In this document: positions 16,678 to 25,538 of the stretch, piece by piece
How positions within the stretch are numbered: position 1 is the stretch's first letter
Layout of the letters: each line of letters opens with the position of its first letter
DNA from: Streptomyces luteolifulvus
Lineage (GTDB): Bacteria; Actinomycetota; Actinomycetes; Streptomycetales; Streptomycetaceae
Length of the DNA: 64,000 bases
Assembly (NCBI RefSeq): GCF_008806595.1
Contig: NZ_VZRB01000014.1
Location: 62,001-126,000, forward strand
Direction of reading: 5' to 3'
Notes under the pieces: generated by a model
Told to the model about the DNA's origin: nothing
The model's input: only the letters and a program-made list of their open reading frames with translations
Database searches by the model: none
Made by a program: the position numbers and the translations under genes

Positions 16678-16725
16678 CCCAATAAGCCCGAATATGGGGG
16701 TTCGACAGTGCACAATCCTTGGAAT

Positions 16726-16746
16726 GCTACTTAACATGTATGTAGC
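16726..16746 (+). promoter_or_regulatory. Operator upstream of the LuxR/STAND regulator
   Basis: GCTAC and GTAGC flank the 11-bp core TTAACATGTAT, making a 21-bp imperfect palindrome 50 bp upstream of the regulator start. The core matches the elements at 5461 and 9169. No -35 is evident at 19 bp here, so its promoter arrangement differs. Confidence 0.55.
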
Positions 16747-16795
16747 GTGATCTGGTCGAGCCTGTGTTGGACCCCCGCGTCAGGCCGACTGTGAG

Positions 16796-19186
16796 GTGCG
16801 TTGGCTCACGCACCTCAGGCACCCGCCGTGGCTGCTCAGCCATGGCGGGTGCGCATCGGGGGAGACGGGACACAGGGTGACCGGAATCCCTGCGGATCTG
16901 ACCGCTTTCGTCGGCCGGCAGGCGGAAGTCGCCGAGGTACGGCGGCTGTTGTCGGCGTCTCGTCTGGTCACGTTGACCGGTGTCGGCGGCGTCGGAAAGA
17001 CGCGCCTGGCGCTGCGAGTGGGGTCCGAGGTCGCGCGGGCGTTTCCGGGTGGCATCTGCGTCGTCGAACTGGCCTGCCTGAGGGAGCCCCGCCTGCTGGC
17101 ACAGAGTGTGGCCGACGCCCTGGGACTGCAGAACCAGGCGGGGCGCGCGGCAGGTGACATGGTTGCCGAGCATCTCCGCAGCAGAAGGATGCTGCTGGTC
17201 CTGGACAACTGCGAGCACCTTGCCACCCCCTGCGCACAGGTCGTGGACGCGCTGCTTCGTGCGGCGCCGGACCTGCGGGTTCTCGTCACCAGCCGACAAG
17301 TCCTCGGGGTCACCGGAGAGCAGACCTTCGTGGTTCCTCCCCTGCCGGTACCGAAGCTCGGTCCGGGCCTTGAACTCCGGCTGTCTGTGGGCGAGTTGCT
17401 GCGATACCACGCTGTCTCTCTGTTTGAGCGGCGCGCCGCTGCGGTTCTGCACGGGTTCCGCGTCACGGAGGACAACGCGCCGACCGTGGTGCGGTTGCTG
17501 GACCGCCTGGACGGACTTCCCCTGGCGATCGAACTTGCCGCGGCCAGGATGCGCACACTGACCCCACAGGAAGTCCTGGCGCGGCTGGACGACCGCTTTG
17601 CCCTGCTGACGCTGGGCAGCCGCGCCGCCCAGCCACGCCAGCAGACGCTTCGGGAGCTGATGGACTGGAGTTATGCACTGTGCTCACCTCCTGAGCGCAC
17701 CTTGTGGGCCCAAGTGTCGGTCTTCTCGGGCGGGTTCGACCTTGAGGCGGCGGAGTCGGTCTGTGCGGCCGCCGACGTTCCCGGGCAGGCGGTCGTCCAG
17801 CTCATTCAGGGGCTGGTGGAGAAGTCGATCCTGATGCGGCAGGACCATGACGGCACCGCCAGATACCAACTGCTGGAGACCGTCCGTGAGTACGGCCAGG
17901 ACAGACTTGCCGAGGCCGGCGCGCTCAAGGAATTCCGTCGGCGTCACCGTGATCACTATCTCGACCTGACCGCGCGGGCCCAGGCCCAGTGGTTCGGCCC
18001 GCATCAGGTCACCTGGCTCACCCGGTTGCGCCGGGAGCACGCCAATCTGCGTGCGGCACTGGACTTCTGCCTGGACACCCCTGGTGAGGCGGAGACCGGT
18101 ATGACCATGGCCGTGGCCCCTTGGGGCTACTGGACCACCGTTGACTCGCTCAGCGAAGGGCGTCACTGGCTCGGCCGGTTGCTGGAGGCCGGCAGCAAGC
18201 AGAGCGCGCTGCGTACCGCGGCACTCGGCACCTACACCTATCTCGGCATCCTGCAGGGCGATGTCGAAGCGCAGGTGCCGGTGCTGACCGAGTACCGCAC
18301 CGCAGCCGAAGGACAGCAGGATGCTTCCGCTCTGGCCTGGGCCCAGCACCATCTGGCCATGGCCGAGACGTTCCGCGGACACCTGCCCCGGGCCGCAGCA
18401 CTGTTCGAGGACGCAGTGGCACGGCACCGGGCTCGGGGCGACCTCGCCGGTGTCTCCGAGTGCATTTTCAAACTCGCTGTCGTCGAGTGTCTGTTGGGCC
18501 ATCTCGACCGCGCCCTGGCCCTGTGCCGGGAAGCCCACTCCATCACCGCCCGGCACGGAGAGTCCTGGACCAGGGGGCTCAGCCTGTTCTGCGAGGGCCT
18601 GGTCCGCTGGCGGAGCGGGGAACGTCGTACGGCCGACAACCTGGCCCGAGAGGCCCTGCGGTTGCTGGGTCCCCTCAACGACCGGTGGGGCATCGCCCTG
18701 TGTGTCGAGATCATTGCCTGGAGCGCGGCCGCAGCCGGAGACCACAAGCGTGCCGCCCATCTCTTGGGGATCCTCCACTCCCTGTGGCAGGCCATTGGCA
18801 GCACCCTCTTCGCGGCCCCGTTCATGATGGAACCTCATCAGCAGTGCGAGAGGGACGTGCGTGCGGCGATGCCGGGAACGGCGTTCGACCGAGCCTTCCA
18901 GCGCGGTGTCCGCTTCACCTTCGACGCGGCACTCGCCCACGTGCTGGAGGACGTGCCCACCGCCACCCCGTCACGCCAGGACACCGTGCTCACCCGTCGG
19001 GAGAGCGAAGTCGCCGACCTTGTGGCCCTGGGCATGACCAACAAGGACATCGCGGCCAGGCTGGTGATCGCCCAGCGCACGGCCGAGAACCACGTCGAAC
19101 GCATCCTGGCCAAACTCGGACTCACCTCCCGCTCCATGCTCGCGGCGTGGGTCTACGAGCGCCGCGCATCACAGGGTCCGGAGTGA
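16796..19186 (+). CDS. Large LuxR-type regulator with NB-ARC-like ATPase and TPR region
   Basis: A 796-residue STAND-type regulator. After a short variable N-terminus comes the ATPase with Walker A TGVGGVGKTRLA (about residues 60-72) and Walker B LLVLDNCEHL, a winged-helix segment, a helical TPR-like sensor (about 400-700), and a C-terminal LuxR helix-turn-helix (LTRRESEVADLVALG to the end). Such proteins bind DNA when ligand and ATP drive oligomerisation. The GTG at 16796 lacks a good ribosome site; a GTG at 16877 is an alternative. The shared TTAACATGTAT palindrome upstream suggests it belongs to the local PadR-type regulon. Its end overlaps the convergent WD40 gene by 65 bp. Confidence 0.9.
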   Translation: MRWLTHLRHPPWLLSHGGCASGETGHRVTGIPADLTAFVGRQAEVAEVRRLLSASRLVTLTGVGGVGKTRLALRVGSEVARAFPGGICVVELACLREPRLLAQSVADALGLQNQAGRAAGDMVAEHLRSRRMLLVLDNCEHLATPCAQVVDALLRAAPDLRVLVTSRQVLGVTGEQTFVVPPLPVPKLGPGLELRLSVGELLRYHAVSLFERRAAAVLHGFRVTEDNAPTVVRLLDRLDGLPLAIELAAARMRTLTPQEVLARLDDRFALLTLGSRAAQPRQQTLRELMDWSYALCSPPERTLWAQVSVFSGGFDLEAAESVCAAADVPGQAVVQLIQGLVEKSILMRQDHDGTARYQLLETVREYGQDRLAEAGALKEFRRRHRDHYLDLTARAQAQWFGPHQVTWLTRLRREHANLRAALDFCLDTPGEAETGMTMAVAPWGYWTTVDSLSEGRHWLGRLLEAGSKQSALRTAALGTYTYLGILQGDVEAQVPVLTEYRTAAEGQQDASALAWAQHHLAMAETFRGHLPRAAALFEDAVARHRARGDLAGVSECIFKLAVVECLLGHLDRALALCREAHSITARHGESWTRGLSLFCEGLVRWRSGERRTADNLAREALRLLGPLNDRWGIALCVEIIAWSAAAAGDHKRAAHLLGILHSLWQAIGSTLFAAPFMMEPHQQCERDVRAAMPGTAFDRAFQRGVRFTFDAALAHVLEDVPTATPSRQDTVLTRRESEVADLVALGMTNKDIAARLVIAQRTAENHVERILAKLGLTSRSMLAAWVYERRASQGPE

Positions 19187-21182
19187 GGAGCCGACCGGCG
19201 CTGCGCGGGCCCGCTCCGCCGGCGCTGGTCGTGCGCAGTCTGAGCGCTGCCACTTCGGGGCCGAACGCGGCCACGAGGTAGCCGTCCGGTGCTGCGGCGA
19301 GTGCCCGAACGGGGCGGGGGAGGAGGTAGTCGGGCACCGCCGGGAGCCCTGTGGTCGCGTCGAGGAACCGGAGGGTGCGTTCGTGGCCGACAGCCACGAC
19401 CAGCCGGCCGTCGTCCAGGTTGAACGCGGCCAACGTGCCACCGACGCCTGCCTTGGTGGCCTCATGGCCGGTGATCTGTGCCCTGGTGGTGAGGTTCCAC
19501 AGGCGTACGGTTCCGTCCCGGCCCTTGGTGAGGGCGGCGGACTCGCCGCCGACCATGACGCAGACCGCGGACGTCACCCCGTCGGTGTGGCCCGTCAGGG
19601 GCTCGCCGATCTGATGGCCGTCGGTGAGGTCCCACAGCCGCACCGAGGTGTCCCGGCTGCCGGTCACGGCGACGGGCCGGCCGTCGACGACGGCGGTGGC
19701 GACGGCCGTGACAGGGCTGGAATGGCCGGTGAGCGGCTCGCGCACGGCTTTACCGGTGGTCAGGTCCCACATGCCCACGCAACGGTCGCTGCCCACCGTG
19801 ACCGCGATGGGCGAGCCGTCGAGTGTCGCTGTGGCCACGGCCAGCACTCGGCCGTGTTTGCTGGGCATCGGCGGGCTGACGTCGTCACCGGTCACGGCAT
19901 CCACGGCGCGTACGGTGGCGTCCTTCCCGGCGGTCACGATCACCGCGTGCCCTTCCACGACCCCTGTGGTCATGACCTGTGCCTCGATGCGCAGGGGTGC
20001 GGTGACCTGCTTACCGGTGGCCAAGGCCCAGGTGCGTACGGTGCGGTCGGCGCCTGAGGTGACGGCCACCGGACGGCCGTCCACGATGCTGGTGGCGACA
20101 TCCCACACCTGGCCCCTGTGCCCGGCCAGGGGCCGGCCGCCCGAGGGTCGCCTCTCCACGGGGCGGGAAGTGGTCCCCGGCCCGGTTTCCCTCGTGTTCC
20201 CGGTGCCGATCCGGCCGCCCTCGCGGCCGGCGATCAGGTCCCATCGGTCCCTCCGCTCGGCCGGGTCCGGGGAGAGGCCCAGCAGGCCGTCCTCGGCCGA
20301 GATGCTTCGCAGGCTCCGGATGCCGTCGATGAGCTCGGCGCTTGTCGAGAAGTCCCAGACACGCAGCTCCTGGTCCGCTCCTGCGCAGAGCGCGACACGA
20401 CGCGCCCCCAGGACCGCGGTCTGCCGCTTCCGGATCGCCGCACCGTCGTCGCAGTAGCCGGCGGCCCAGTCCCCGACCAGCTCCGGTTCGGCCCGATCGT
20501 CGAGTGTGACGGCGATGACGCGGTCGTCGACCACGGTCAGCGCCGCCGGAGCCGACAGGGCTTCAGCGTCCGCCATCTCGAGCTCGGCGATGTCGGCGCC
20601 GTTGAGCGTGCGGCCGGTGCTGAGGTCCCACACCCGCTGGGCCCCGCCCCGCGGGCCCGCCAAGGCGAAGGCGCGCCGGTCTGCGAGCTGGAACGCGTCC
20701 ATGACCGGCAGACATGCACCGACCTGGCGGCCGGCCGCCACGTCCCACACCCGCGTCGGCTGGTCCCCGTCGATGGTGACAGCGACAAGGCGCCCGTCCA
20801 GAACGCCGACGGCCGCGGTGGATGCGAAGTCGCCGCGCGAAGTCCCCGTCTCCAGGTCCCATACCCCCAGCGTCCGCTCCGATCCCATGGTGAGTACCAC
20901 CCGGCACCCGTCCAGGGAGGTGCTCTTCACCACGCTGACGAGCTCCCCGGCCAGGCGGCGTGCGGCGAGATCCCAGACGCGTACAGCTTCGTCCTCACCC
21001 GCGTGCAGCGTGAGCGCCAGGGCGTGCCCGTCGACGACGGCCGTGGCCACCGATGTCACGGCGGCCGGATGACCGGACTCGGAGCGCAGCAGCCGGGAGT
21101 CGGCGGCAGCACCGCTGGTCCACGCCACGCAGAACGCATCGCCGGGCTGTTCCGGCACCTCAGCCGAATCCTCATCTGGCAT
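19122..21182 (-). CDS. WD40 repeat beta-propeller protein
   Basis: A 686-residue protein built of WD40-like blades. The best repeats lie in the C-terminal half, each following the pattern VATAVVDGRPVAVT, then SxDxxVRLWDL, then PLTGH; the N-terminal blades are more diverged. There is no kinase domain, signal or membrane helix, so it is a stand-alone cytoplasmic scaffold, perhaps of two propellers. The ATG at 21182 has GAGG eight bases upstream and is preferred to a longer frame. Its last residues are non-repetitive and coded by DNA that also codes the end of the opposite LuxR gene. Partner proteins are unknown. Confidence 0.88.
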   Translation of the reverse strand: MPDEDSAEVPEQPGDAFCVAWTSGAAADSRLLRSESGHPAAVTSVATAVVDGHALALTLHAGEDEAVRVWDLAARRLAGELVSVVKSTSLDGCRVVLTMGSERTLGVWDLETGTSRGDFASTAAVGVLDGRLVAVTIDGDQPTRVWDVAAGRQVGACLPVMDAFQLADRRAFALAGPRGGAQRVWDLSTGRTLNGADIAELEMADAEALSAPAALTVVDDRVIAVTLDDRAEPELVGDWAAGYCDDGAAIRKRQTAVLGARRVALCAGADQELRVWDFSTSAELIDGIRSLRSISAEDGLLGLSPDPAERRDRWDLIAGREGGRIGTGNTRETGPGTTSRPVERRPSGGRPLAGHRGQVWDVATSIVDGRPVAVTSGADRTVRTWALATGKQVTAPLRIEAQVMTTGVVEGHAVIVTAGKDATVRAVDAVTGDDVSPPMPSKHGRVLAVATATLDGSPIAVTVGSDRCVGMWDLTTGKAVREPLTGHSSPVTAVATAVVDGRPVAVTGSRDTSVRLWDLTDGHQIGEPLTGHTDGVTSAVCVMVGGESAALTKGRDGTVRLWNLTTRAQITGHEATKAGVGGTLAAFNLDDGRLVVAVGHERTLRFLDATTGLPAVPDYLLPRPVRALAAAPDGYLVAAFGPEVAALRLRTTSAGGAGPRSAGRLLTPDPVMRGARRPTPRAWSGR

Positions 21183-21267
21183 GGCGCCATCCTCGGCGGC
21201 CGGCGCCCGTCTGCCATCTGTAGAACTACTCAACCGCGGCTTGCACAAGCCCTCGTCGGAACGCCGG

Positions 21268-23157
21268 CTACGGGGTGTGACCGGTGCGGCGGAGAACCGG
21301 GCGCAGGGTATCGATGACGCCCGGGTCGTCGATCGTGGAGGGGATGGGCTCGTCGATACCGTCGGCGATGCCACGCATCGTCTTGCGCAGGATCTTTCCC
21401 GAGCGTGTCTTCGGCAGCGCGGCCACGACCGCGACGTCCTTCAGCGAGGCGACGGCGCCGATGCGTTCCCGTACGAGCTGGACGAGTTCGGCCTCGACCT
21501 CGCTCGGCTCGCGGCCGGTGCCTGCCTTCAACACGACGAAGCCACGCGGTACTTGTCCCTTCAGCGTGTCGGCGACGCCGATGACGGCGCATTCCGCCAC
21601 GTCGGGATGGGAGGCCAGGGCCTCTTCCATGCTGCCGGTGGACAGCCGGTGCCCCGCGACATTGATGACGTCGTCGGTGCGGCCCATGACGAACACATAG
21701 CCGTCCTCGTCGATGTGTCCGCCGTCGCCTGTGAGGTAGTAGCCGTCGAAGGCCGAGAGGTAGGAGGCGACGAAACGCTCGTCGTCGTTCCAGAGAGTGG
21801 GGAGCGCACCGGGCGGCAGGGGGAGTTTCACGACGATCGCTCCGTCGACGCCTGCGGGCACCGGTTCTCCCGAGGCGTCCAGGACGCGGACGTCCCAGCC
21901 CGGCAGCGGGAGGGTGGGAGACCCGGGTTTGACGGGTGCGGCCTTGATACCGACCGGGTTGGCGACGATGGGCCAGCCGGTCTCGGTCTGCCACCAGTGG
22001 TCGATCACCGGGATGTCCAGGAGATCGCTCGCCCATTGATAGGTCTCGGGGTCGAGGCGCTCGCCGGCGAGGAAGAGGTAGCGCAGGCCGGACAGGTCGT
22101 ACTCCCCGGCGAGCTCTCCCTTCGGGTCCTCCTTCCGGATGGCCCGGAAGGCGGTGGGCGCCGTGAAGATGGTCTTGACCTGGTGCTCGGCGGCCACGCG
22201 CCAGAACTGGCCCGCGTCCGGAGTGCCGACCGGCTTGCCCTCGTACAGGACCGTCGTCGCGCCGACGAGCAGCGGCCCGTACACGATGTACGAATGCCCG
22301 ACGACCCAGCCGACGTCGGAACCGGTGAACATCGTCTCGCCGGGACCCACGTCGTACACGGCGCCCATCGACCAGTGCAGGGCTACCGCGTAGCCGCCGC
22401 AGTCCCGCACAACTCCCTTGGGTTTTCCGGTTGTTCCGGATGTGTAGAGGATGTACAGGGGATCGTTCGCCGGCACGGGTACGCAGTCGGCGGGCGGCGC
22501 GGTGGCGATGAGGTCGGCCCAGTCGAGGTCGTCGGGGCCCAACTCGGCCTGTGTTTCGGGCCGTTGCAGGATCACGCAGGTGTGCGGCCGGTGCTCGGCG
22601 AGCTCGATGGCCCGGTCGAGCAGCGGCTTGTACGCGATGACGCGCTTGCCCTCGATGCCGCAGGAGGCGGAGACGATCACCTTGGGAGCGGCGTCGTCGA
22701 TGCGGACGGCGAGCTCGTACGAGGCGAAACCGCCGAAGACGACCGAGTGGACCGCCCCGATGCGTGCGCAGGCCAGCATCGCGATGGCGGCCTCGGGAAT
22801 CATCGGCATGTAGATCACGACCCGGTCGCCGTGCCCGACGCCGAGCTGCGTGAGTGCTCCGGCGAAGGCCGCCACCTCGTTCCTCAGCTGCGCGTAGGTG
22901 TAGGCGCGGCGGGTGCCGGTCACGGGGGAGTCGTAGATCAGCGCGGGCTGCTCGCCCCGGCCGGCTTCGACGTGCCGGTCCACCGCGTTGAAACAGACAT
23001 TGAGCCGCCCGTCGGGAAACCAGCGGTGGAAGGGCGCCCCCGAGGAGTCCAGGGCGCGCTCCGGAGCGACCTCCCAGTCGATGCTCTGCGCCGCCTTCAG
23101 CCAGAAACTCTCAGGGTCCTCGGTACTGGCGCGAAAGACATCCTCGTAGGTTCCCAT
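21268..23157 (-). CDS. prpE: Propionyl-CoA synthetase (acyl-CoA synthetase, PrpE type)
   Basis: A 629-residue AMP-forming short-chain acyl-CoA synthetase. The P-loop-like motif ILYTSGTTGKPKG, the WWQTETGW motif and the C-terminal acceptor motif LPKTRSGKILRKTMR with its acylatable lysine are all present. WWQTETGW and the DVINVAGHRLSTGSMEE block are of the propionate (PrpE/ACSS3) subtype rather than acetate-specific Acs, which reads WWQTETGG. It makes propionyl-CoA, feeding methylmalonyl-CoA or 2-methylcitrate metabolism. The ATG at 23157 has AAGGAG six bases upstream. It is probably monocistronic. Acetate could be a secondary substrate. Confidence 0.9.
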   Translation of the reverse strand: MGTYEDVFRASTEDPESFWLKAAQSIDWEVAPERALDSSGAPFHRWFPDGRLNVCFNAVDRHVEAGRGEQPALIYDSPVTGTRRAYTYAQLRNEVAAFAGALTQLGVGHGDRVVIYMPMIPEAAIAMLACARIGAVHSVVFGGFASYELAVRIDDAAPKVIVSASCGIEGKRVIAYKPLLDRAIELAEHRPHTCVILQRPETQAELGPDDLDWADLIATAPPADCVPVPANDPLYILYTSGTTGKPKGVVRDCGGYAVALHWSMGAVYDVGPGETMFTGSDVGWVVGHSYIVYGPLLVGATTVLYEGKPVGTPDAGQFWRVAAEHQVKTIFTAPTAFRAIRKEDPKGELAGEYDLSGLRYLFLAGERLDPETYQWASDLLDIPVIDHWWQTETGWPIVANPVGIKAAPVKPGSPTLPLPGWDVRVLDASGEPVPAGVDGAIVVKLPLPPGALPTLWNDDERFVASYLSAFDGYYLTGDGGHIDEDGYVFVMGRTDDVINVAGHRLSTGSMEEALASHPDVAECAVIGVADTLKGQVPRGFVVLKAGTGREPSEVEAELVQLVRERIGAVASLKDVAVVAALPKTRSGKILRKTMRGIADGIDEPIPSTIDDPGVIDTLRPVLRRTGHTP

Positions 23158-23322
23158 TGCGCACTCCTTTGTGGCATTGAAGGGCCCGGCTGGGGCGGCC
23201 GCGCCCCCCATCCTGGCCCGCCGTGGACGAGCGCGGCGCACCCTCCAGCCTACGACGCCGCTCGCAGCCGGGCTGGTGGGGTGGGCGGGGTGCCTCGTCG
23301 CCCGGCAGGTGCGGGTGCGCAC

Positions 23323-23367
23323 GTGAGGGCAGGCCCGGCACCGTGATGATGCCGGGCCTGCCCTCAC
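23323..23367 (-). terminator. Strong terminator hairpin after the protease gene
   Basis: A perfect 18-bp stem (23323-23340 with 23350-23367) around a 9-nt loop lies just downstream of the minus-strand protease stop and upstream of the prpE promoter region. Confidence 0.88.
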
Positions 23368-23398
23368 GACGGGAGCATGCCGTGGCGGCCCCCCGCTG

Positions 23399-24382
23399 CT
23401 AGGAGGTCTGGGCCATGTCGTACAGGGTCTTTGCGTCGTTCCCGAAGTACGGGCCGAACATCCGGTTCGGCAGGAACGTATAGCCGAAGCTGTTCACGGA
23501 GACCTGAAGTCCGGTGCCGTTCGCCTCGTTGAAGCCGGTGAACCAGGGGCCACCGCTGGAGCCGCCGGTCATGTTGCAGCCGAGGCTGTGGTCCTGCGAG
23601 AAGAGGAAGTCCTTCGAGCTGTTGCCGCTGCAGTAGATGAGCTTCGTTCCGTCGTACGGCGAGGCTGCCGGGAAGCCGAAGGCGTACATCCGCTTGTTGT
23701 AGCCGCCGTTGAACTGGATGCCCTGCGCACCGACGACGGAGGTGAGTTTCTGGCCGTTCAGCGGGGCGACGACCGCCGCGCCGATGTCGTAGTTGATGTC
23801 CTCGCTCGCCTGCCATTGCGGGGTGGTGAGCGTCTTGCTCGCGGTCCACTGGCCGTACGGTGCATTGCCGTTGTGGTAGGCGGGCACGAAGATCCAGTTG
23901 GTGTGCCAGCTGCCCTGGTACTTCACACAGTGTCCGGCTGTGATGACGGTGCTGGCGTTCTGACTGGTCACGGCGTTGCCGGTGCAGGAGGCGGTACGCC
24001 CCTGGAAGGTGAAGAACACCCGGCCCGAGGTCGTGACGACGGCACCGCCGCCGGTCCAGGGGCCACCGGCCTGCGGGAACGCGGCGGGGGCCGCGGTGGG
24101 TTCGACGGTCGTCGAAGGCCCGACGGTCCTGGGGGCCTTGAGGCTCTTGGCGGCTTTGGTGGTCAGGAGCAGATCGAGCGCTGTGGCGCCGCGCATGCGC
24201 TCGGAGGTCCAGAAGGTGCGGGAGTTGTGCTGTTCGGCGGTCGATGCGGTACGAGCCGTCGGTGAGGTCCCGGATGCCGTTTCGCGTGGTGCCGCGTAGG
24301 CCCCGCCGGCAGTGACGAGGCCGCCGGTCAACAGGGCTCCAACGGCCAGCAGAATGCCCGCGGTTGTGCGATGGCGTCTCAC
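23399..24382 (-). CDS. Secreted trypsin-like serine protease
   Basis: A 327-residue secreted peptidase of the chymotrypsin/V8-like superfamily. A Sec signal (RRHRTTAGILLAVGALL, cleavage near AYA) precedes a propeptide of about 70 residues. The catalytic triad is visible as His in ITAGHC, Asp in NYDIGAAVV and Ser in GGSSGGPW. Two pairs of cysteines near the His and Ser motifs (CTGN/GHC and IYC/GCN) probably form disulfides. It resembles the Streptomyces trypsin-like family that includes glutamyl-endopeptidase relatives; specificity cannot be read. It ends in a strong terminator and is a single-gene unit. Confidence 0.9.
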   Translation of the reverse strand: MRRHRTTAGILLAVGALLTGGLVTAGGAYAAPRETASGTSPTARTASTAEQHNSRTFWTSERMRGATALDLLLTTKAAKSLKAPRTVGPSTTVEPTAAPAAFPQAGGPWTGGGAVVTTSGRVFFTFQGRTASCTGNAVTSQNASTVITAGHCVKYQGSWHTNWIFVPAYHNGNAPYGQWTASKTLTTPQWQASEDINYDIGAAVVAPLNGQKLTSVVGAQGIQFNGGYNKRMYAFGFPAASPYDGTKLIYCSGNSSKDFLFSQDHSLGCNMTGGSSGGPWFTGFNEANGTGLQVSVNSFGYTFLPNRMFGPYFGNDAKTLYDMAQTS

Positions 24383-24614
24383 GCATGTCTCCTTCTGCCG
24401 TGCCGGGACCGGTCGGGTCCGGGCAGGGTGGGGGGAACGAAGAACGGTGCGGATAGACGTGCGTGAGGCAGCGTGCCACGGAAATCTTGTGTTGTCAGGG
24501 GCCTGCCAACATGTTTTTCCTTGGCCGGCTTGTGGGGTGACGGGTCGTTTGGAATTGCCTCGGGGTGCGGAGGGCGGAACTGCGAGCGCCTCGCCCCGAA
24601 CGTGCTTCGGTCGG

Positions 24615-25451
24615 TCAGGGAGCTGCGAACAGTGTCGGGAATCGGGGTGCGAGCCAGGGTTTGCGTCCCCACGTGACGACCTGGCCCCGGGTGATGGCCC
24701 GCCACGGGTTGCGACGGCCGAGCGCTATGAGCAGGAAGGCGACGGGTTCGATCAGGATGGTGCAGTCCGCACGGTCCGGCAGCCCTTCCGTCACCTGCAC
24801 CGTGCCGTCGGTCAGGGTGACACCGAAGGCCGCGCCGCCGCGCAGGCGGATGGCGTAGCGCACCGTCAGGCCCGCGGTGGCGGCCGTATCGGCGACGCGC
24901 GGCATGACCGAGAGCATGAACGGCATGCACAGTGCCACCCGGTCGCGGTCGAGCATGTGCGGGCGATCGACCGCGCGAGCGAGGTCATAGCCGTGGCCCA
25001 GCATGTGGGTCAGCAGGTAGGACGCGAGAACGGTACGGTCCATGCTGCCCAACGGTGTGACGAGCGTCGGGGCGGCGGCGGTTGCGTCGCTTGCGGCCTG
25101 CTCCACGGCGTCGAGGAACACGTCGGTCTGCTCTGCGATCATCGCTGCCAGCGGTCGTGCGCCGCGCTCTGCGAACGCGGCGAGGGACTGGGCGTTCGCC
25201 GCGGCCAAGCTCTGCGGCGTGCCGTCCCCGTACGGGCGTTCATGCCCCGCCGCAAGGTCGGCCATCAGCTCATTGGCCAGTGCCAGATGGGCGGCCGCCT
25301 CGCCGACCGTCCACTGCGACTGCGGTACGGGAATGCTCGTGTCGGGCACGCCCTGCAAGAGTGTGGCGATATCACCGGCGGTCGCGCGGAGCGCTGATGC
25401 GAGCCCTTCGGGCAAGGGCCCGCTGATGTCCTGCTGCACCGTGGGATGCAC
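24615..25451 (-). CDS. Mycothiol-dependent maleylpyruvate isomerase-family protein
   Basis: A 278-residue protein with an N-terminal MDMPI/DinB-type helical bundle (TVGEAAAHLALANELMADL with one metal-ligand-type His, and LTHMLGHGYDLARAV with two more) and a C-terminal SCP2-like domain (FGVTLTDGTVQVTEG onward). Family members are metal-dependent mycothiol transferases acting in detoxification. The GTG start has AGGGGGGA upstream. About 60 bp upstream lies a palindrome very like the rifamycin-associated element, hinting that the gene may respond to the same antibiotic class. That link is an inference. Confidence 0.78.
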   Translation of the reverse strand: MHPTVQQDISGPLPEGLASALRATAGDIATLLQGVPDTSIPVPQSQWTVGEAAAHLALANELMADLAAGHERPYGDGTPQSLAAANAQSLAAFAERGARPLAAMIAEQTDVFLDAVEQAASDATAAAPTLVTPLGSMDRTVLASYLLTHMLGHGYDLARAVDRPHMLDRDRVALCMPFMLSVMPRVADTAATAGLTVRYAIRLRGGAAFGVTLTDGTVQVTEGLPDRADCTILIEPVAFLLIALGRRNPWRAITRGQVVTWGRKPWLAPRFPTLFAAP

Positions 25452-25513
25452 GCCGCCGGTCCCCCCTGACTGCCGGGCCCAAAGTCTTCCGAGCGCGTAC
25501 CCAATCAGACCGG

Positions 25514-25530
25514 GGGGCTTGCGACAAGCC
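25514..25530. promoter_or_regulatory. RAE-like palindrome upstream of the isomerase-family gene
   Basis: GGGGCTTGCGACAAGCC differs from the corresponding part of the perfect element at 14377 by one substitution and one deleted base. It is an inverted repeat (GGCTTG with CAAGCC) 63 bp upstream of the minus-strand GTG start, between two minus-strand genes. Confidence 0.45.
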
Positions 25531-25538
25531 TGGTCCGG

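Noticed and set aside
24481..24530. CCAACATGTTTTTCC upstream of the serine protease as another copy of the shared operator
   Set aside because: Only the AACATGT core matches; the TAC-x-T and GTATG flanks and a -35 at 19 bp are missing.
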